Positions 34,518 through 43,321 of a DNA stretch of 64,000 nucleotides are shown in pieces (position 1 is the first letter of the stretch; each line of letters begins with the position of its first letter). The notes beneath the pieces are model-generated. The model did no database searches. It worked only from the letters and a program-made list of their open reading frames with translations, and was not told the DNA's origin. The DNA is from Polyangium fumosum (GTDB lineage Bacteria > Myxococcota_A > Polyangia > Polyangiales > Polyangiaceae): NCBI RefSeq assembly GCF_005144585.1, contig NZ_SSMQ01000055.1, forward strand, positions 22,169-86,168, written 5' to 3'. The translations under genes and the position numbers were made by a program.

Positions 34518-35009
34518 ATGACGAAGCTCCACAGCCGCCTGCTCCTCGTCACGGCCCTCGCCCTCAGCTCCGCGGGGTGCGCCACAGAAAAACCGACCTT
34601 GCGGCTGCATCATGCCGAGCTGCGCTCCGCGTCGCTGCGGGGGATCGGGCTCGACGTGTACATGACGGTCGACAACCCGAACTCGTTCGACATCGAGATC
34701 CGCAATGTACGGGTGACGGTGACCTTCGCGGAAAAGTACGCGCTGCCGTCGATCGATTACAGCCCGAACCAGTGGCTCGCCGCGGGCCAATCGACGATCG
34801 TGCGCGTGCCGGTGGCCATCCCCTTCACACTGGTGCCCGGCGTGGTCGACGAGGCGCGGAGGACGCCGACGTTGCGGTACACCGTGAAGGGGAGCGCGGA
34901 TGTGACGGCGATCCGGGCGCTCGGGGTGGAGAGGGACAATTATCCGATCGACGAGGCGGGGGCGCTCGGGCGGGATGCGTTGCTGGCGGCGGCGGGGATT
35001 TCGCTTTGA
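34518..35009 (+). CDS. LEA/WHy-domain lipoprotein
   Basis: The 163-residue product has a lipoprotein signal (ALSSAGC). A single WHy/LEA14-like beta domain follows (LDVYMTVDNPNSFDIEIRNVRVTVTF, split here only for recognition of the NPN motif). The family is linked to desiccation or stress tolerance, but the reaction, if any, is unknown. The gene lies 28 bp after the ExbD-like gene and converges on the HExxH gene, one base apart. Confidence 0.8.
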   Translation: MTKLHSRLLLVTALALSSAGCATEKPTLRLHHAELRSASLRGIGLDVYMTVDNPNSFDIEIRNVRVTVTFAEKYALPSIDYSPNQWLAAGQSTIVRVPVAIPFTLVPGVVDEARRTPTLRYTVKGSADVTAIRALGVERDNYPIDEAGALGRDALLAAAGISL

Positions 35010-35010
35010 G

Positions 35011-36942
35011 TCACCGCATCCGAAACGCATCCGCCAACGTACGCGCGTCGAGCCGCCCCTCGGCCGTGATGTAGGCGAGCTGCTTGCGGAGAGGATCCAG
35101 CGACGGATCGAGGTTGCACCGCGTCGCCTCGACGAGCGCCGCCACGACCTCGAAGCCCGCGGGCCGCTGGGCGTAGAGGCCGAGCACGTTGCGCGCGTGG
35201 TAATCGAGCATCGCCGCTTCCCACGTCGGGTCCAGGCCCGCCGCGCGCGCCTCCTCGCGTAATGCGGTGAGCGTCTCGCCCGCCTCGCGTTGCCCTTCCC
35301 ATAGTCGGAAGGCCAAGCCGCGGAAGACACGATAGGCGCGGACGAACCGCTGCACGGTCGGAGAGGCGTTCGGCGGCGCTTCGAGGTCGAAATTCGTGGC
35401 CCAGGGCCTCAGGTGGTCGTGCGCGTGGAAAACCTCGTGCATCACCTCGACCTGATCGCGCGGGGACAACGTCGCCGTGGCCTCGATGGCGCGGAGACGT
35501 GTCTCGGGGAAAAGCACGAGCGCCCCGAGCGCATTCACGCGCCCCCAGCTCTCCCGCGGCGAGCGCAACGTGAGGTCGAGGACGACGTCGCCGCCGCCCT
35601 TCAAAAACAGGAGGACCCAGCTCCGGCCCGCATATTCGGTCTCGATGCGCTTGGCGATCCGCGCGCCTTCCTCGCTCGACCAGCGCATCGTGGCGAGCGC
35701 CTTTTCGCCCGCCTCCCGGGCCTGTTTGCCCGTGGCCACGGCCGCGTGCGCGAGGCGCCGCTCGCCCGCGAGGGTGAAATCGGTGCCGGCGACCTCGCCG
35801 AGCGCGGTGAGGCAAGCAAAACTCATGAGCCGATCGGCGTCGTCGGCCTGGGGGCTCTTCGCGAGGTCCAGGGCCACGCGCAAAAGGAACGCCTCGCGTT
35901 CGAGGCGCTGCGGCCGTGGCGTGGGAAAGGGTTCGAACGAGACGCTTTGCTCCACCTCGATCGTCGGCGGGCTGAGCGAGGCCATGCGGAGGAAATAAGC
36001 GCAATGGCGCGCGCCCTCGGCGGCGAAGCTCGGGTCTTCGAGGACGTCGCCCGCCTCGCCCGGTTGTTTCACGGCGCGCACGGCATAAAGCGGGAGCGTG
36101 CCGGGGTAGGCGTCCGCATTCGGCGGGAACCCGGCGGCGAGGGAGGGGCGTGAGGGGGCCGCGTCCGTGGGCTCGGCCGAGGCCGGGGGGGCCGCCTCTT
36201 TGCCGGCTCCGCCGCCCCCGCCGGGAGCGGTAGGAATCGGCGGGGCGAGGCCGTGCACGCGGGCGTAGACCTCGACGAGCTCGTCGGGCGCGATTCGGCT
36301 GCCGCCCGGGGCCGCGGGCGTGCCGGCCATGAGGTCGTGCTCCTCTTTGCCACGGATTGCAATGGGCGCGAGGTGCGCGACGCCGTCAGTCATGGGCTTT
36401 CCATAAAACCGCAAGGCGACCTCGGCGGGCCTGCCGACGTCGAATACGGACGCGACGACGAGCTGCGCGACCTGCTCGCAGGACCCGCCGCCGTCGAGGA
36501 GCGCATCGGCCATGCGGCCGCCGGGTTGCCCGTAATATTTGATGTCCTCGTAGGCCCAGGGCACGGCGAGCGTGACGGGGTCGCCCTCGCGGAGGGCTTC
36601 ACGCAACCGGGAGAGGCGATCTTCGTATCGGACGAGGGCCTCGGCCATGTCGAGCTCCTCGCCGGCTTCCTCGGCGTCGATGCGATTGGCTTCGAGGAGA
36701 AACCGGCCGAGCGCGAGGCGGCCTTTTTTGCGGTCGATGCGCGCGGCCTCGACGAGCGCCCGGCGGGCCTCACGCGTGCGCTCTTGCCGCGCGAGGGCCT
36801 CGGCGGTGGAGGTGATCGGCGAGGTCACAGACGACGCGGCGATCGCCCGGGGCGCCTCCCGCATGCGCGGGGCGCCGAAGCCGAGGAAGAGGCCGTGGCC
36901 GAGGACCGAGAGGATCACGGTGGCCAAGGCGCGGCGGGACAT
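35011..36942 (-). CDS. Exported protein with HExxH motif
   Basis: The 643-residue product from ATG 36942 has an N-terminal hydrophobic signal. Helical repeat-like regions and a Gly/Pro/Ala-rich linker near 250-290 follow. At residues 502-506 it has HEVFH, the zinc-binding consensus of many metallopeptidases, followed by AHDHL with further histidines. No known peptidase family is obvious and the remaining ligands are not assigned. The motif could be chance. The start region faces a 571-bp spacer. Confidence 0.7.
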   Translation of the reverse strand: MSRRALATVILSVLGHGLFLGFGAPRMREAPRAIAASSVTSPITSTAEALARQERTREARRALVEAARIDRKKGRLALGRFLLEANRIDAEEAGEELDMAEALVRYEDRLSRLREALREGDPVTLAVPWAYEDIKYYGQPGGRMADALLDGGGSCEQVAQLVVASVFDVGRPAEVALRFYGKPMTDGVAHLAPIAIRGKEEHDLMAGTPAAPGGSRIAPDELVEVYARVHGLAPPIPTAPGGGGGAGKEAAPPASAEPTDAAPSRPSLAAGFPPNADAYPGTLPLYAVRAVKQPGEAGDVLEDPSFAAEGARHCAYFLRMASLSPPTIEVEQSVSFEPFPTPRPQRLEREAFLLRVALDLAKSPQADDADRLMSFACLTALGEVAGTDFTLAGERRLAHAAVATGKQAREAGEKALATMRWSSEEGARIAKRIETEYAGRSWVLLFLKGGGDVVLDLTLRSPRESWGRVNALGALVLFPETRLRAIEATATLSPRDQVEVMHEVFHAHDHLRPWATNFDLEAPPNASPTVQRFVRAYRVFRGLAFRLWEGQREAGETLTALREEARAAGLDPTWEAAMLDYHARNVLGLYAQRPAGFEVVAALVEATRCNLDPSLDPLRKQLAYITAEGRLDARTLADAFRMR

Positions 36943-36993
36943 CCGACGGGTAGAGTAGCCGGACGGGGTGGGAAGTTCCCAGCGACCCTCCCC

Positions 36994-37037
36994 CACCCCC
37001 CTCACGACCCTCCTCCACCCCCCTCACGACCCTCCTC
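36994..37037 (+). repeat. Perfect tandem repeat, 2 x 22 nt
   Basis: The unit begins CACCCCCCTCACGACCCT and runs for 22 nt. Two copies abut exactly, at 36994-37015 and 37016-37037. A partial further copy of the CCCTCC theme surrounds them. It is likely slippage-prone. Confidence 0.8.
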
Positions 37038-37086
37038 CAAGAGGGTCCCACCCCTCCCGAAGAGAGCGTCGACCGTCTCCCCAAGA

Positions 37087-37133
37087 TGTCCGGACAAATC
37101 TGGACAAATCCGGACAAATTCTTGGACATGTCC
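37087..37133 (+). repeat. Cluster of GGACA iterons at 10-bp spacing with palindromic ends
   Basis: GGACA occurs at 37092, 37102, 37112 and 37124, the first three as GGACAAAT at exactly 10-bp intervals. The left end is a perfect palindrome, TGTCCGGACA (37087-37096). The right end is GGACATGTCC (37124-37133). The phase of one helical turn suggests a cooperative protein-binding site between divergent genes. Confidence 0.75.
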
Positions 37134-37513
37134 GGTCCCCGTCAGCGCCCTGCCGCCACCCTCCTCCCGACGATTCCGACCCTCCCGCGGGTGGGTACGA
37201 CCCCCCTCGGAGACACGCAAACCCCTCCCCGACCCCGCGTCCCCCTCCCCCGACAGACCATCGAAATCATTCACAAATACTGCTTCGTCCCCCCTCCCGC
37301 CCGGAGCCCACCGGAGCCCGTCAGGACCCCCATCCTCCCCACGAAAAACGCACCCGTCGTGGCGTGAGAAACGACCCTCTCCACCACCGTCTCACCCCTC
37401 CTCCGACCCTGGCATACCTATTGCTACTCTTTCCCTCGACCGCGACGCAATCCGCGTCGAGGCCACATTCGAAGAACCCTCACCCTTCCCGCAAGGAAGA
37501 GGAGACCCTCCTC

Positions 37514-38011
37514 ATGAGTGATCCCAAGCATCCCAAGGCCGGCGACCGCACCATGGACCTCAGCGACATCGAGCTCGTCGATATCACGCCCGACCACGTC
37601 GCCCACTTGAGCAAGCTCCGCGATGGGCACGCAGGGGCCATCGCGGCCCTGCTCCTTTCAGACCCGGCGGCCCGGCAGCAGGCCGGCCTGAGCGAGGTCG
37701 AGGTCGCGGAGCTCGGCGCGCTCTGGCAGGACTTCCAGCGAATCGAGGAGGTGCTCCCCGCGGTCGAGAAGCTCCTCGAGCTGCTCCACGAGACGCGGCT
37801 CGTGCGGGCGCACGAGATCGCCTATCGCCTCGGCGAGATGGCGCATCAGGTGCGGCGTCGGGCCGAGAGGTCCGCGAAGGGCGCCGAGGTGGCCGCGCCG
37901 TTCGAGGCGCTGCTCGAGTACCACTTCGCGACGGGGCAAAAGGCCGCGGCCGCGCGCGAGAAAAACAAGAAGGAGGCCGAGGCGCCGGCGTCGACGAACA
38001 CGCCGGCCTGA
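37514..38011 (+). CDS. Hypothetical helical protein
   Basis: The 165-residue product has an acidic N-terminus and then long amphipathic helices (including LPAVEKLLELLHETRLVRAH) ending in a Lys/Glu/Ala tail. The ATG at 37514 follows GGAAGAGGAG. No family is recognised. A coiled-coil structural or partner-binding role is likely. Its control may involve the iteron cluster 380 bp upstream. Confidence 0.65.
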   Translation: MSDPKHPKAGDRTMDLSDIELVDITPDHVAHLSKLRDGHAGAIAALLLSDPAARQQAGLSEVEVAELGALWQDFQRIEEVLPAVEKLLELLHETRLVRAHEIAYRLGEMAHQVRRRAERSAKGAEVAAPFEALLEYHFATGQKAAAAREKNKKEAEAPASTNTPA

Positions 38012-38020
38012 TCCGCCCCC

Positions 38021-41000
38021 TTAGCCCGATAACACCCGCCAGAACTCCGAGAGCCGCTGTGGCGACACCGTCACAGCGGTTTTTAGCTCCGGAGCAAAAA
38101 GCGACACGCGAAGCTCCTCGATGAGCCATCGGTACGTGTCGAGGTCCTCCCCCGGGACACCACGCCCCCGCAAGCCTTCGTGGTGGTCGAGGTAGTTTTT
38201 CCAGAACGGTAAGACCTGCTCGGCCTTCGATTGGTCCTTCTGCGGGCCATTCGGCATGCGTTCGAGCCGGATCTGCACGGCACGAAGATACCGCGGCAAA
38301 TGCGCGAGGCGCTCCACCCGCTCGCGCAGGAACATGCCCGGCGGGATCAGGTGGTCGAGCTGCATTCGGATTTCCGCGAGCGCAGCGCGGGGCGCGCCGG
38401 GTTTGCCGGAGAGCGCTCGGAGCGCCTGTTCCGCGCGGGAGAGCTCGGCCCCGATTTCCTGTGCGAGCTTGCCGAGGCGGGAGATGCTGGCGGCGAGCTC
38501 GACTTTGCCGGTGTCGAGGCGCGCGAGGAAGTCTTTGCGCGTGCGCGGGAAGCGGCCGGCGTCGTTCAAGCCAAAGGCGTCGTCGAGCGCCCGGAGCACG
38601 ATTTGCCGGCGCAACGGGACGCCGCCCGCGCCCGCGCGTTCGGCGAGCGCGCCCGTGGCGACGGCCGCCGAGACCTGGTGCTCCATCTTGTTCATCGGCA
38701 TGCTCATTTGCAGGAGAAAGAGCCGCCGCAAACCGCCGCGTGTCGCAACATCTGCCGCCTCGCGCGAGGCGAGCACGCGCAGGGCCACCGACATGTCCGT
38801 GTCGACGAGCGCCGGATACCCCGCGAGCTTGCGCCCCGCGACCTCGATACGGACCTCCTCGGGCAAGGTCTCGAAGCTCCACGAGGTGAGGCCCTCGCGT
38901 TCGAGCGTGGCCTTCGACGCGCCCGCCCAGGCATCCCGCGCGCGTTTCGCGAATCGCTCCTTGAGCGCCGCGAGGTCCCGCCCCTCGCCCACGACGCGGC
39001 CCTCTTCGTCGAGGACACGGAAATAGAATCGCAAAAAGGGCGGGAGCTCGTCCGGGCGGAGCGCGTCCATCGGCACGCGCACGCCCGTGCGTTCCTGGAT
39101 CGATCGGGCGAGGGCTTCGAGCATCGGGCCCTCGAAGGGGCGATGGCGCCGCGCGAGCTCGGCCGCGAGCTCTTTCACGCCGCCGACCGATTTGCGGACG
39201 GCCTTGGGCATCGCGTCGAGCAGCCATTCGATCTTTTCGGCGTGCCAGCCGGGGAGGGTCCATTCGAGCACGGCCGGATCCGCCTGCGGGAGGAGCGCGA
39301 GGGGCAAGGTGATCGTGACGCCGTCGTCGTCCTCGCCGGGGTCGAAGCGGTACGTGAGCGGCAATTTGGTGCCGTAGAGCGAGAGGGTGTCAGGAAATCG
39401 CTCGGGCGTAAGCTCGTCCGCCTCGCCCTGGAGGACGTCCGCGAGCGAGAGCTCGAGCAGGCGCGGGTTCTCCGCCTCGGCCTCCTTGCGCCAGGCCTCG
39501 AACGTCTTGCCGCTGTAAATGCCCTCGGGGACGCGCTCCTCGAAGAAGAGGGTGAGGGCATGGTCGTCGGCGAGCATGTCGCTCTTGCGCGCCTTGTCCC
39601 GCAGCCGCTTCACCTCGTCGAAGAGCTTTTTGTTGTGCTCCATGAAGCGCGCCTTCGTCGCGTATTCCTGCCGGACGAGGGCGTGCGTGAGGAAGATCTT
39701 GCGCGAGGCCGCAGGGTCGAGCGGGCCATAATGGACCTTCCGGTCCCGGACGATCGGCAGGCCGTAGAGCGAGATCTGCTCGCGCGCCATGACCTGCGCG
39801 GGTTTCTCCTCCCAGTGCGGGTCGCTGTGGTGCTTGCGGCAGAGCGATCCGCCGGCCTCTTCGAGCCAGCCGGGGTCGACGCGCGCCGCGGTGCGGGCGA
39901 AGAGCTGCGAGGTCTCGACGAGCTCGGCCGCCATGATCCACGCCGGTGGCTTTTTCGATAAGCCGCTCGACGGGTGGAGCTGGAATCGCGTTTGTCGCGC
40001 CCCGACATACGCCTTGGCCTCCTGGCTCCACATGCCGATCTTGCTGAGCAGCGCCGGGACGATGGCGCGGTGCACGGCGTCGCCGCCGTCGCCCTGCGTG
40101 CCCTCCACGCGGAAGCCCATCTCCCGCACGATCTGGGAGATCTGCTGGTGGATGTCGCTCCACTCGCGCATGCGGAGGTGGGAGAGGAAGTTGTCGCGGC
40201 ACCATTTGCGGAGCTGGTTTTTCGAGAGGCGCGCCTCGGCCTGCTTGTAGGCGTGCCAGAGCTTGACGAGGGCCGCGAAATCGCTCTGCTCGTCACGAAA
40301 CTTGCGGTGTGCCTCGTCCGCCTGCTTCTGCGCGGAAAGGGGACGCTCGCGCGGGTCCTGGATGCCGAGCGCCGACGCCACGACGAGGACCTCGCGGAGC
40401 GCGCCCTCCGCCTCGCCGCCGAGGACCATACGGCCGAGGCGCGGATCGAGGGGGAGCCGCGAGAGCTTTTTGCCGATGTCCGTGAGCTCGCCCGCCTCGT
40501 CGATGGCGCCGAGCTCTTCGAGGACACGATACCCTTCGTCCACGGCGCGGCGCGGGGGCGGGTCGAGGAAGGGGAAATCGCGGATGTCGCCGATGCCCAG
40601 CGATTTCATCTGCAAGATGGCGCCCGCGAGGCCGACCCGTAAGACCTCGGGATCGGTGTAGGCCGGGCGCAGCTCGAAGTCGCGCTCTTCGTACAGGCGG
40701 AAGCAGACGCCGCTGCGGATGCGGCCCGCGCGGCCCTTGCGTTGCTCGGCGCTGGCGCGCGAGATGGGCTCGATCTGGAGCGCCGTGACGCCCGAACGCG
40801 CATGGTACCGATTGACGCGGGCGAGGCCGGCGTCGATGACGTAAACGATGCCGGGGATCGTGAGCGAGGTCTCGGCCACGTTCGTCGCGAGGACGATACG
40901 CCGCTGCGGCAAGGGGGTGAAGACGCGTTGCTGCTCGGATTGCGGGAGCCTGCCGTAGAGCGGCAGGACGACGGTGTGCGGCAGGCCGTGCGAATGCAGC

Positions 41001-41722
41001 TCGTCCATCGTCTCGTGGATCTCGCGCTCGCCGGGCAAAAAGACGAGGATGTCCTCGCGGGGGTCGAGCTCGGTGATCTCCTCGATGGTATTGCCGACCG
41101 TCTCGGCGAGCTCCGTCTCTTCCTTGCGAGGCGGCCGATGGATGACCTCGACCGGGTGCGTGCGGCCCGAGACCTGGATGACGGGCGCGCCGTCGAAGAA
41201 CGCCGAGAATCGCTCGGTTTCGAGCGTCGCGGAGCTGACGACGACACGCAGGTCCTTGCGGCGTGGCAGGATGCGCTTGAGGTAACCGAGGAGGAAATCG
41301 ATGTTGAGCGTGCGCTCGTGGGCCTCGTCGACGATGAGCGTGTCGTAGGCGCGGAGGAGCGGGTCGCTCTGGATCTCGGCGAGCAAGATGCCGTCCGTCA
41401 TGAAGCGGACGTACGTCGACGGGCTTGTCCGGTCGGCGAAACGAATCTTGTAACCGACCTCCTTGCCGAGGTCGACGCCGAGCTCCTTGGCCACGCGGGC
41501 CGCGACGCTCGTGGCCGCAATACGCCGCGGCTGCGTGACGCCGATCCGCGCGTGGAGGCCACGGCCCATGGCGAGCGCGATCTTGGGGAGCTGCGTGGTC
41601 TTGCCCGAGCCAGTCTCGCCCGCGATGATCACGGCAGGGTGGTCGTTCATCGCCTGCGCGATGTCGCGCACGCGCGCAGAGATGGGCAGCTCTTCGGGGA
41701 ACTCGATGGGCGATCGACTCAC
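38021..41722 (-). CDS. hrpA: ATP-dependent RNA helicase HrpA
   Basis: From a GTG start at 41722 the product is 1233 residues, close to the roughly 1300 of E. coli HrpA. It has Walker A GETGSGKT (35-42), DEAH at 132-135 (VDEAHERTLN), and then the SATLET, QRKGRAGR and helicase-associated (HA2/OB) motifs of DEAH helicases. A long C-terminal DUF3418-type region completes it. HrpA acts on RNA and has been linked to ribosome and mRNA processing. An upstream extension of the frame has no homology to the family and is not used. Confidence 0.92.
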   Translation of the reverse strand: MSRSPIEFPEELPISARVRDIAQAMNDHPAVIIAGETGSGKTTQLPKIALAMGRGLHARIGVTQPRRIAATSVAARVAKELGVDLGKEVGYKIRFADRTSPSTYVRFMTDGILLAEIQSDPLLRAYDTLIVDEAHERTLNIDFLLGYLKRILPRRKDLRVVVSSATLETERFSAFFDGAPVIQVSGRTHPVEVIHRPPRKEETELAETVGNTIEEITELDPREDILVFLPGEREIHETMDELHSHGLPHTVVLPLYGRLPQSEQQRVFTPLPQRRIVLATNVAETSLTIPGIVYVIDAGLARVNRYHARSGVTALQIEPISRASAEQRKGRAGRIRSGVCFRLYEERDFELRPAYTDPEVLRVGLAGAILQMKSLGIGDIRDFPFLDPPPRRAVDEGYRVLEELGAIDEAGELTDIGKKLSRLPLDPRLGRMVLGGEAEGALREVLVVASALGIQDPRERPLSAQKQADEAHRKFRDEQSDFAALVKLWHAYKQAEARLSKNQLRKWCRDNFLSHLRMREWSDIHQQISQIVREMGFRVEGTQGDGGDAVHRAIVPALLSKIGMWSQEAKAYVGARQTRFQLHPSSGLSKKPPAWIMAAELVETSQLFARTAARVDPGWLEEAGGSLCRKHHSDPHWEEKPAQVMAREQISLYGLPIVRDRKVHYGPLDPAASRKIFLTHALVRQEYATKARFMEHNKKLFDEVKRLRDKARKSDMLADDHALTLFFEERVPEGIYSGKTFEAWRKEAEAENPRLLELSLADVLQGEADELTPERFPDTLSLYGTKLPLTYRFDPGEDDDGVTITLPLALLPQADPAVLEWTLPGWHAEKIEWLLDAMPKAVRKSVGGVKELAAELARRHRPFEGPMLEALARSIQERTGVRVPMDALRPDELPPFLRFYFRVLDEEGRVVGEGRDLAALKERFAKRARDAWAGASKATLEREGLTSWSFETLPEEVRIEVAGRKLAGYPALVDTDMSVALRVLASREAADVATRGGLRRLFLLQMSMPMNKMEHQVSAAVATGALAERAGAGGVPLRRQIVLRALDDAFGLNDAGRFPRTRKDFLARLDTGKVELAASISRLGKLAQEIGAELSRAEQALRALSGKPGAPRAALAEIRMQLDHLIPPGMFLRERVERLAHLPRYLRAVQIRLERMPNGPQKDQSKAEQVLPFWKNYLDHHEGLRGRGVPGEDLDTYRWLIEELRVSLFAPELKTAVTVSPQRLSEFWRVLSG

Positions 41723-41783
41723 GGCGGCCGAGGGATAGCATCCCGGCAAGGGCCGCGCTTGTGCTCCGATGACCTCCGGCTCC

Positions 41784-42320
41784 CTACATCCGCGCCTTGC
41801 GCACGCGCGCCGTGAGCTCGGCGCCGAGCCAATCGAGGAATTCGGCGTCCCAGGGCGCGCCGCGCGGATATCGCGCGCCGATCGCCTCGGCGAGCTCGAG
41901 GTCCCAGCGGCCGAAGAGCGTCGTGAGCCGATCGTGCATCTTACGGCCGCGTGGGACCCGTGGATCGCCCTCGTTTTCCGCCGCGGCGAAGGCCTCGTCG
42001 CAAAGGTAATAGTTGCACGTGGCGCTCCTGCGATCGGGCGGGAGGACGCAGCCGGCCTCGCCGAGGTAGCCGCATCGCTCGGGGAAGGGCCCGCTCGGCG
42101 GGGCGCGTCGAATGGAGAGGCCACGCGTTTGCGGGACGAGGCGGCCTTCGTGGATTTCGGCCAGCAAGAAATCACGGCCGCCGAGCGATACGATGCGGCC
42201 GATGTCGGCCCAAGCCACGGCCGGCGGGGCTTCGCAGCAGCCGGCGCGCCCATGCGGGCAACGCGCGCAGAGCGGCGACAGGAGGAGCGTGTGAACGCCG
42301 GCGAGTTCGAGCCGAATCAT
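41784..42320 (-). CDS. YkgJ-type zinc/iron-chelating protein
   Basis: The 178-residue product has the cysteine pattern of the YkgJ/FliB-like family: CARCPHGRAGCC near the start, then CGYLGEAGCVL and TCNYYLC. These probably bind a metal or iron-sulfur cluster. The family includes putative lysine methylases, but most members are uncharacterised. It lies between HrpA and a divergent M15 peptidase gene. Confidence 0.72.
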   Translation of the reverse strand: MIRLELAGVHTLLLSPLCARCPHGRAGCCEAPPAVAWADIGRIVSLGGRDFLLAEIHEGRLVPQTRGLSIRRAPPSGPFPERCGYLGEAGCVLPPDRRSATCNYYLCDEAFAAAENEGDPRVPRGRKMHDRLTTLFGRWDLELAEAIGARYPRGAPWDAEFLDWLGAELTARVRKARM

Positions 42321-42445
42321 GCGCCACGACTGGATACCAGGGCGCGCGCCCCCCGTCCACGCGGGTACGAATCGGACGGGATATGTCCGAAGTGGGGCTT
42401 CCGTGGCGCTCGCTCGTTATTTCTTTCTGGTAGTCTCGTGCTCTC

Positions 42446-43198
42446 GTGATCGAACCACGCGACGACCGCCGCGCCCTGCGTCGCGCCCTGCCTGGGCACG
42501 TGGCGCTCGGGCTCGTGTTCGCGCTGGCGGTCGCGGCGGCGGCGCACGCGTCGAGCGCGCCCGAGGTGCCGCTGGAAGGAATTTCCTGCAACGAGCAAAA
42601 GCCGCTGCCGTTCCTGGTGCGCGGCAACTACGCGCTCCAGGACGGGATACCGGCCGAGGAGCGCAAAGCCCGCATCGACATGCAGACGCGGGCGCTCCGA
42701 TTCCGGACGGAGCGGTATGGAAGGGCCTTTGGCACGGCGCCGCTCGAATGGAACGAGCACGTGGCCGCCGACAACATCGAGCAGGTGCGCTTCCTCGGGC
42801 TGCCCGTGCAGGTGAACCGACGGATCGTGCCGGCCCTGCGCTGCGTGGAGCAAGCGATCTCGACGCGCTGCGGCCATACCCCCTACGAGCCGAAGCGCCT
42901 GCTCGGCGTGCGCGGCAAGAACACATTCCACAACGGCGAGGTCTCGAACCACCTCTATGGGATCGCGATCGACATCGATCCCGAGCGGAACCCGTGCTGC
43001 CGCTGCGTGGAGCCTTTCCCGGATCACCCGGCGTGCCGCAAGCGGGAGGCGACCGCGTACGAGCGCGCCGAGCTCCCGCGCTGCTGGATCGAGACCTTCG
43101 AGCGTTACGGCTTCTACTGGCTCGGGCACGACCGGCTCGAGGACACGATGCACTTCGAGTTCCTCGGCGACCCGGACCGGATCACGTCCACGCCGTAA
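42446..43198 (+). CDS. M15-type D,D-carboxypeptidase/extensin-like peptidase, exported
   Basis: The 250-residue product, GTG start, has an N-terminal hydrophobic signal. Its catalytic domain has SNHLYGIAIDIDPERNPC (His and Asp zinc ligands) and DTMHFEFLG (last His). This is the M15/VanY pattern. Eight cysteines, several clustered in the NPCCRC region, suggest disulfides or a periplasmic location. It would trim peptidoglycan stem peptides. The gene is followed by an RNase Z gene with 123 bp between. Confidence 0.83.
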   Translation: MIEPRDDRRALRRALPGHVALGLVFALAVAAAAHASSAPEVPLEGISCNEQKPLPFLVRGNYALQDGIPAEERKARIDMQTRALRFRTERYGRAFGTAPLEWNEHVAADNIEQVRFLGLPVQVNRRIVPALRCVEQAISTRCGHTPYEPKRLLGVRGKNTFHNGEVSNHLYGIAIDIDPERNPCCRCVEPFPDHPACRKREATAYERAELPRCWIETFERYGFYWLGHDRLEDTMHFEFLGDPDRITSTP

Positions 43199-43321
43199 CA
43201 CTGAAACGCAGGATGGCAGGGGCCCGCGCGCGTGGTACGTTCGTCCGGTCGGTCCGGCGACAAACCATCCGTTCGATGGGGGATGCGCGCGGACGATCCG
43301 AACGACGGCCCCGAAACCCCC

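Larger units (their letters stand above)
36943..37513. other. 571-bp C-rich spacer, probably non-coding, with tandem repeats
   Basis: Between two divergent genes lies a pyrimidine-rich strand with many CCCTCC tracts. An open frame crosses it, but it encodes only Pro- and Arg-rich low-complexity sequence. It holds a perfect tandem copy of a 22-nt unit (36994-37037) and a cluster of 10-bp iterons (37087-37133). It ends with the GGAAGAGGAG ribosome-binding site of the gene at 37514. Confidence 0.65.

Noticed and set aside
36968..37513. Open frame across the C-rich spacer
   Set aside because: It encodes Pro-, Arg- and His-rich low-complexity sequence with repeats. High G+C keeps frames open by chance.
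38231..39961. Long plus-strand frame opposite HrpA
   Set aside because: HrpA has a complete set of helicase motifs on the other strand, and this frame has an Arg/Glu-rich, motif-free product.
41723..42253. Upstream extension of hrpA
   Set aside because: The extra 177 residues overlap the YkgJ-like gene and do not look like a helicase N-terminus. The GTG at 41722 begins the conserved part.
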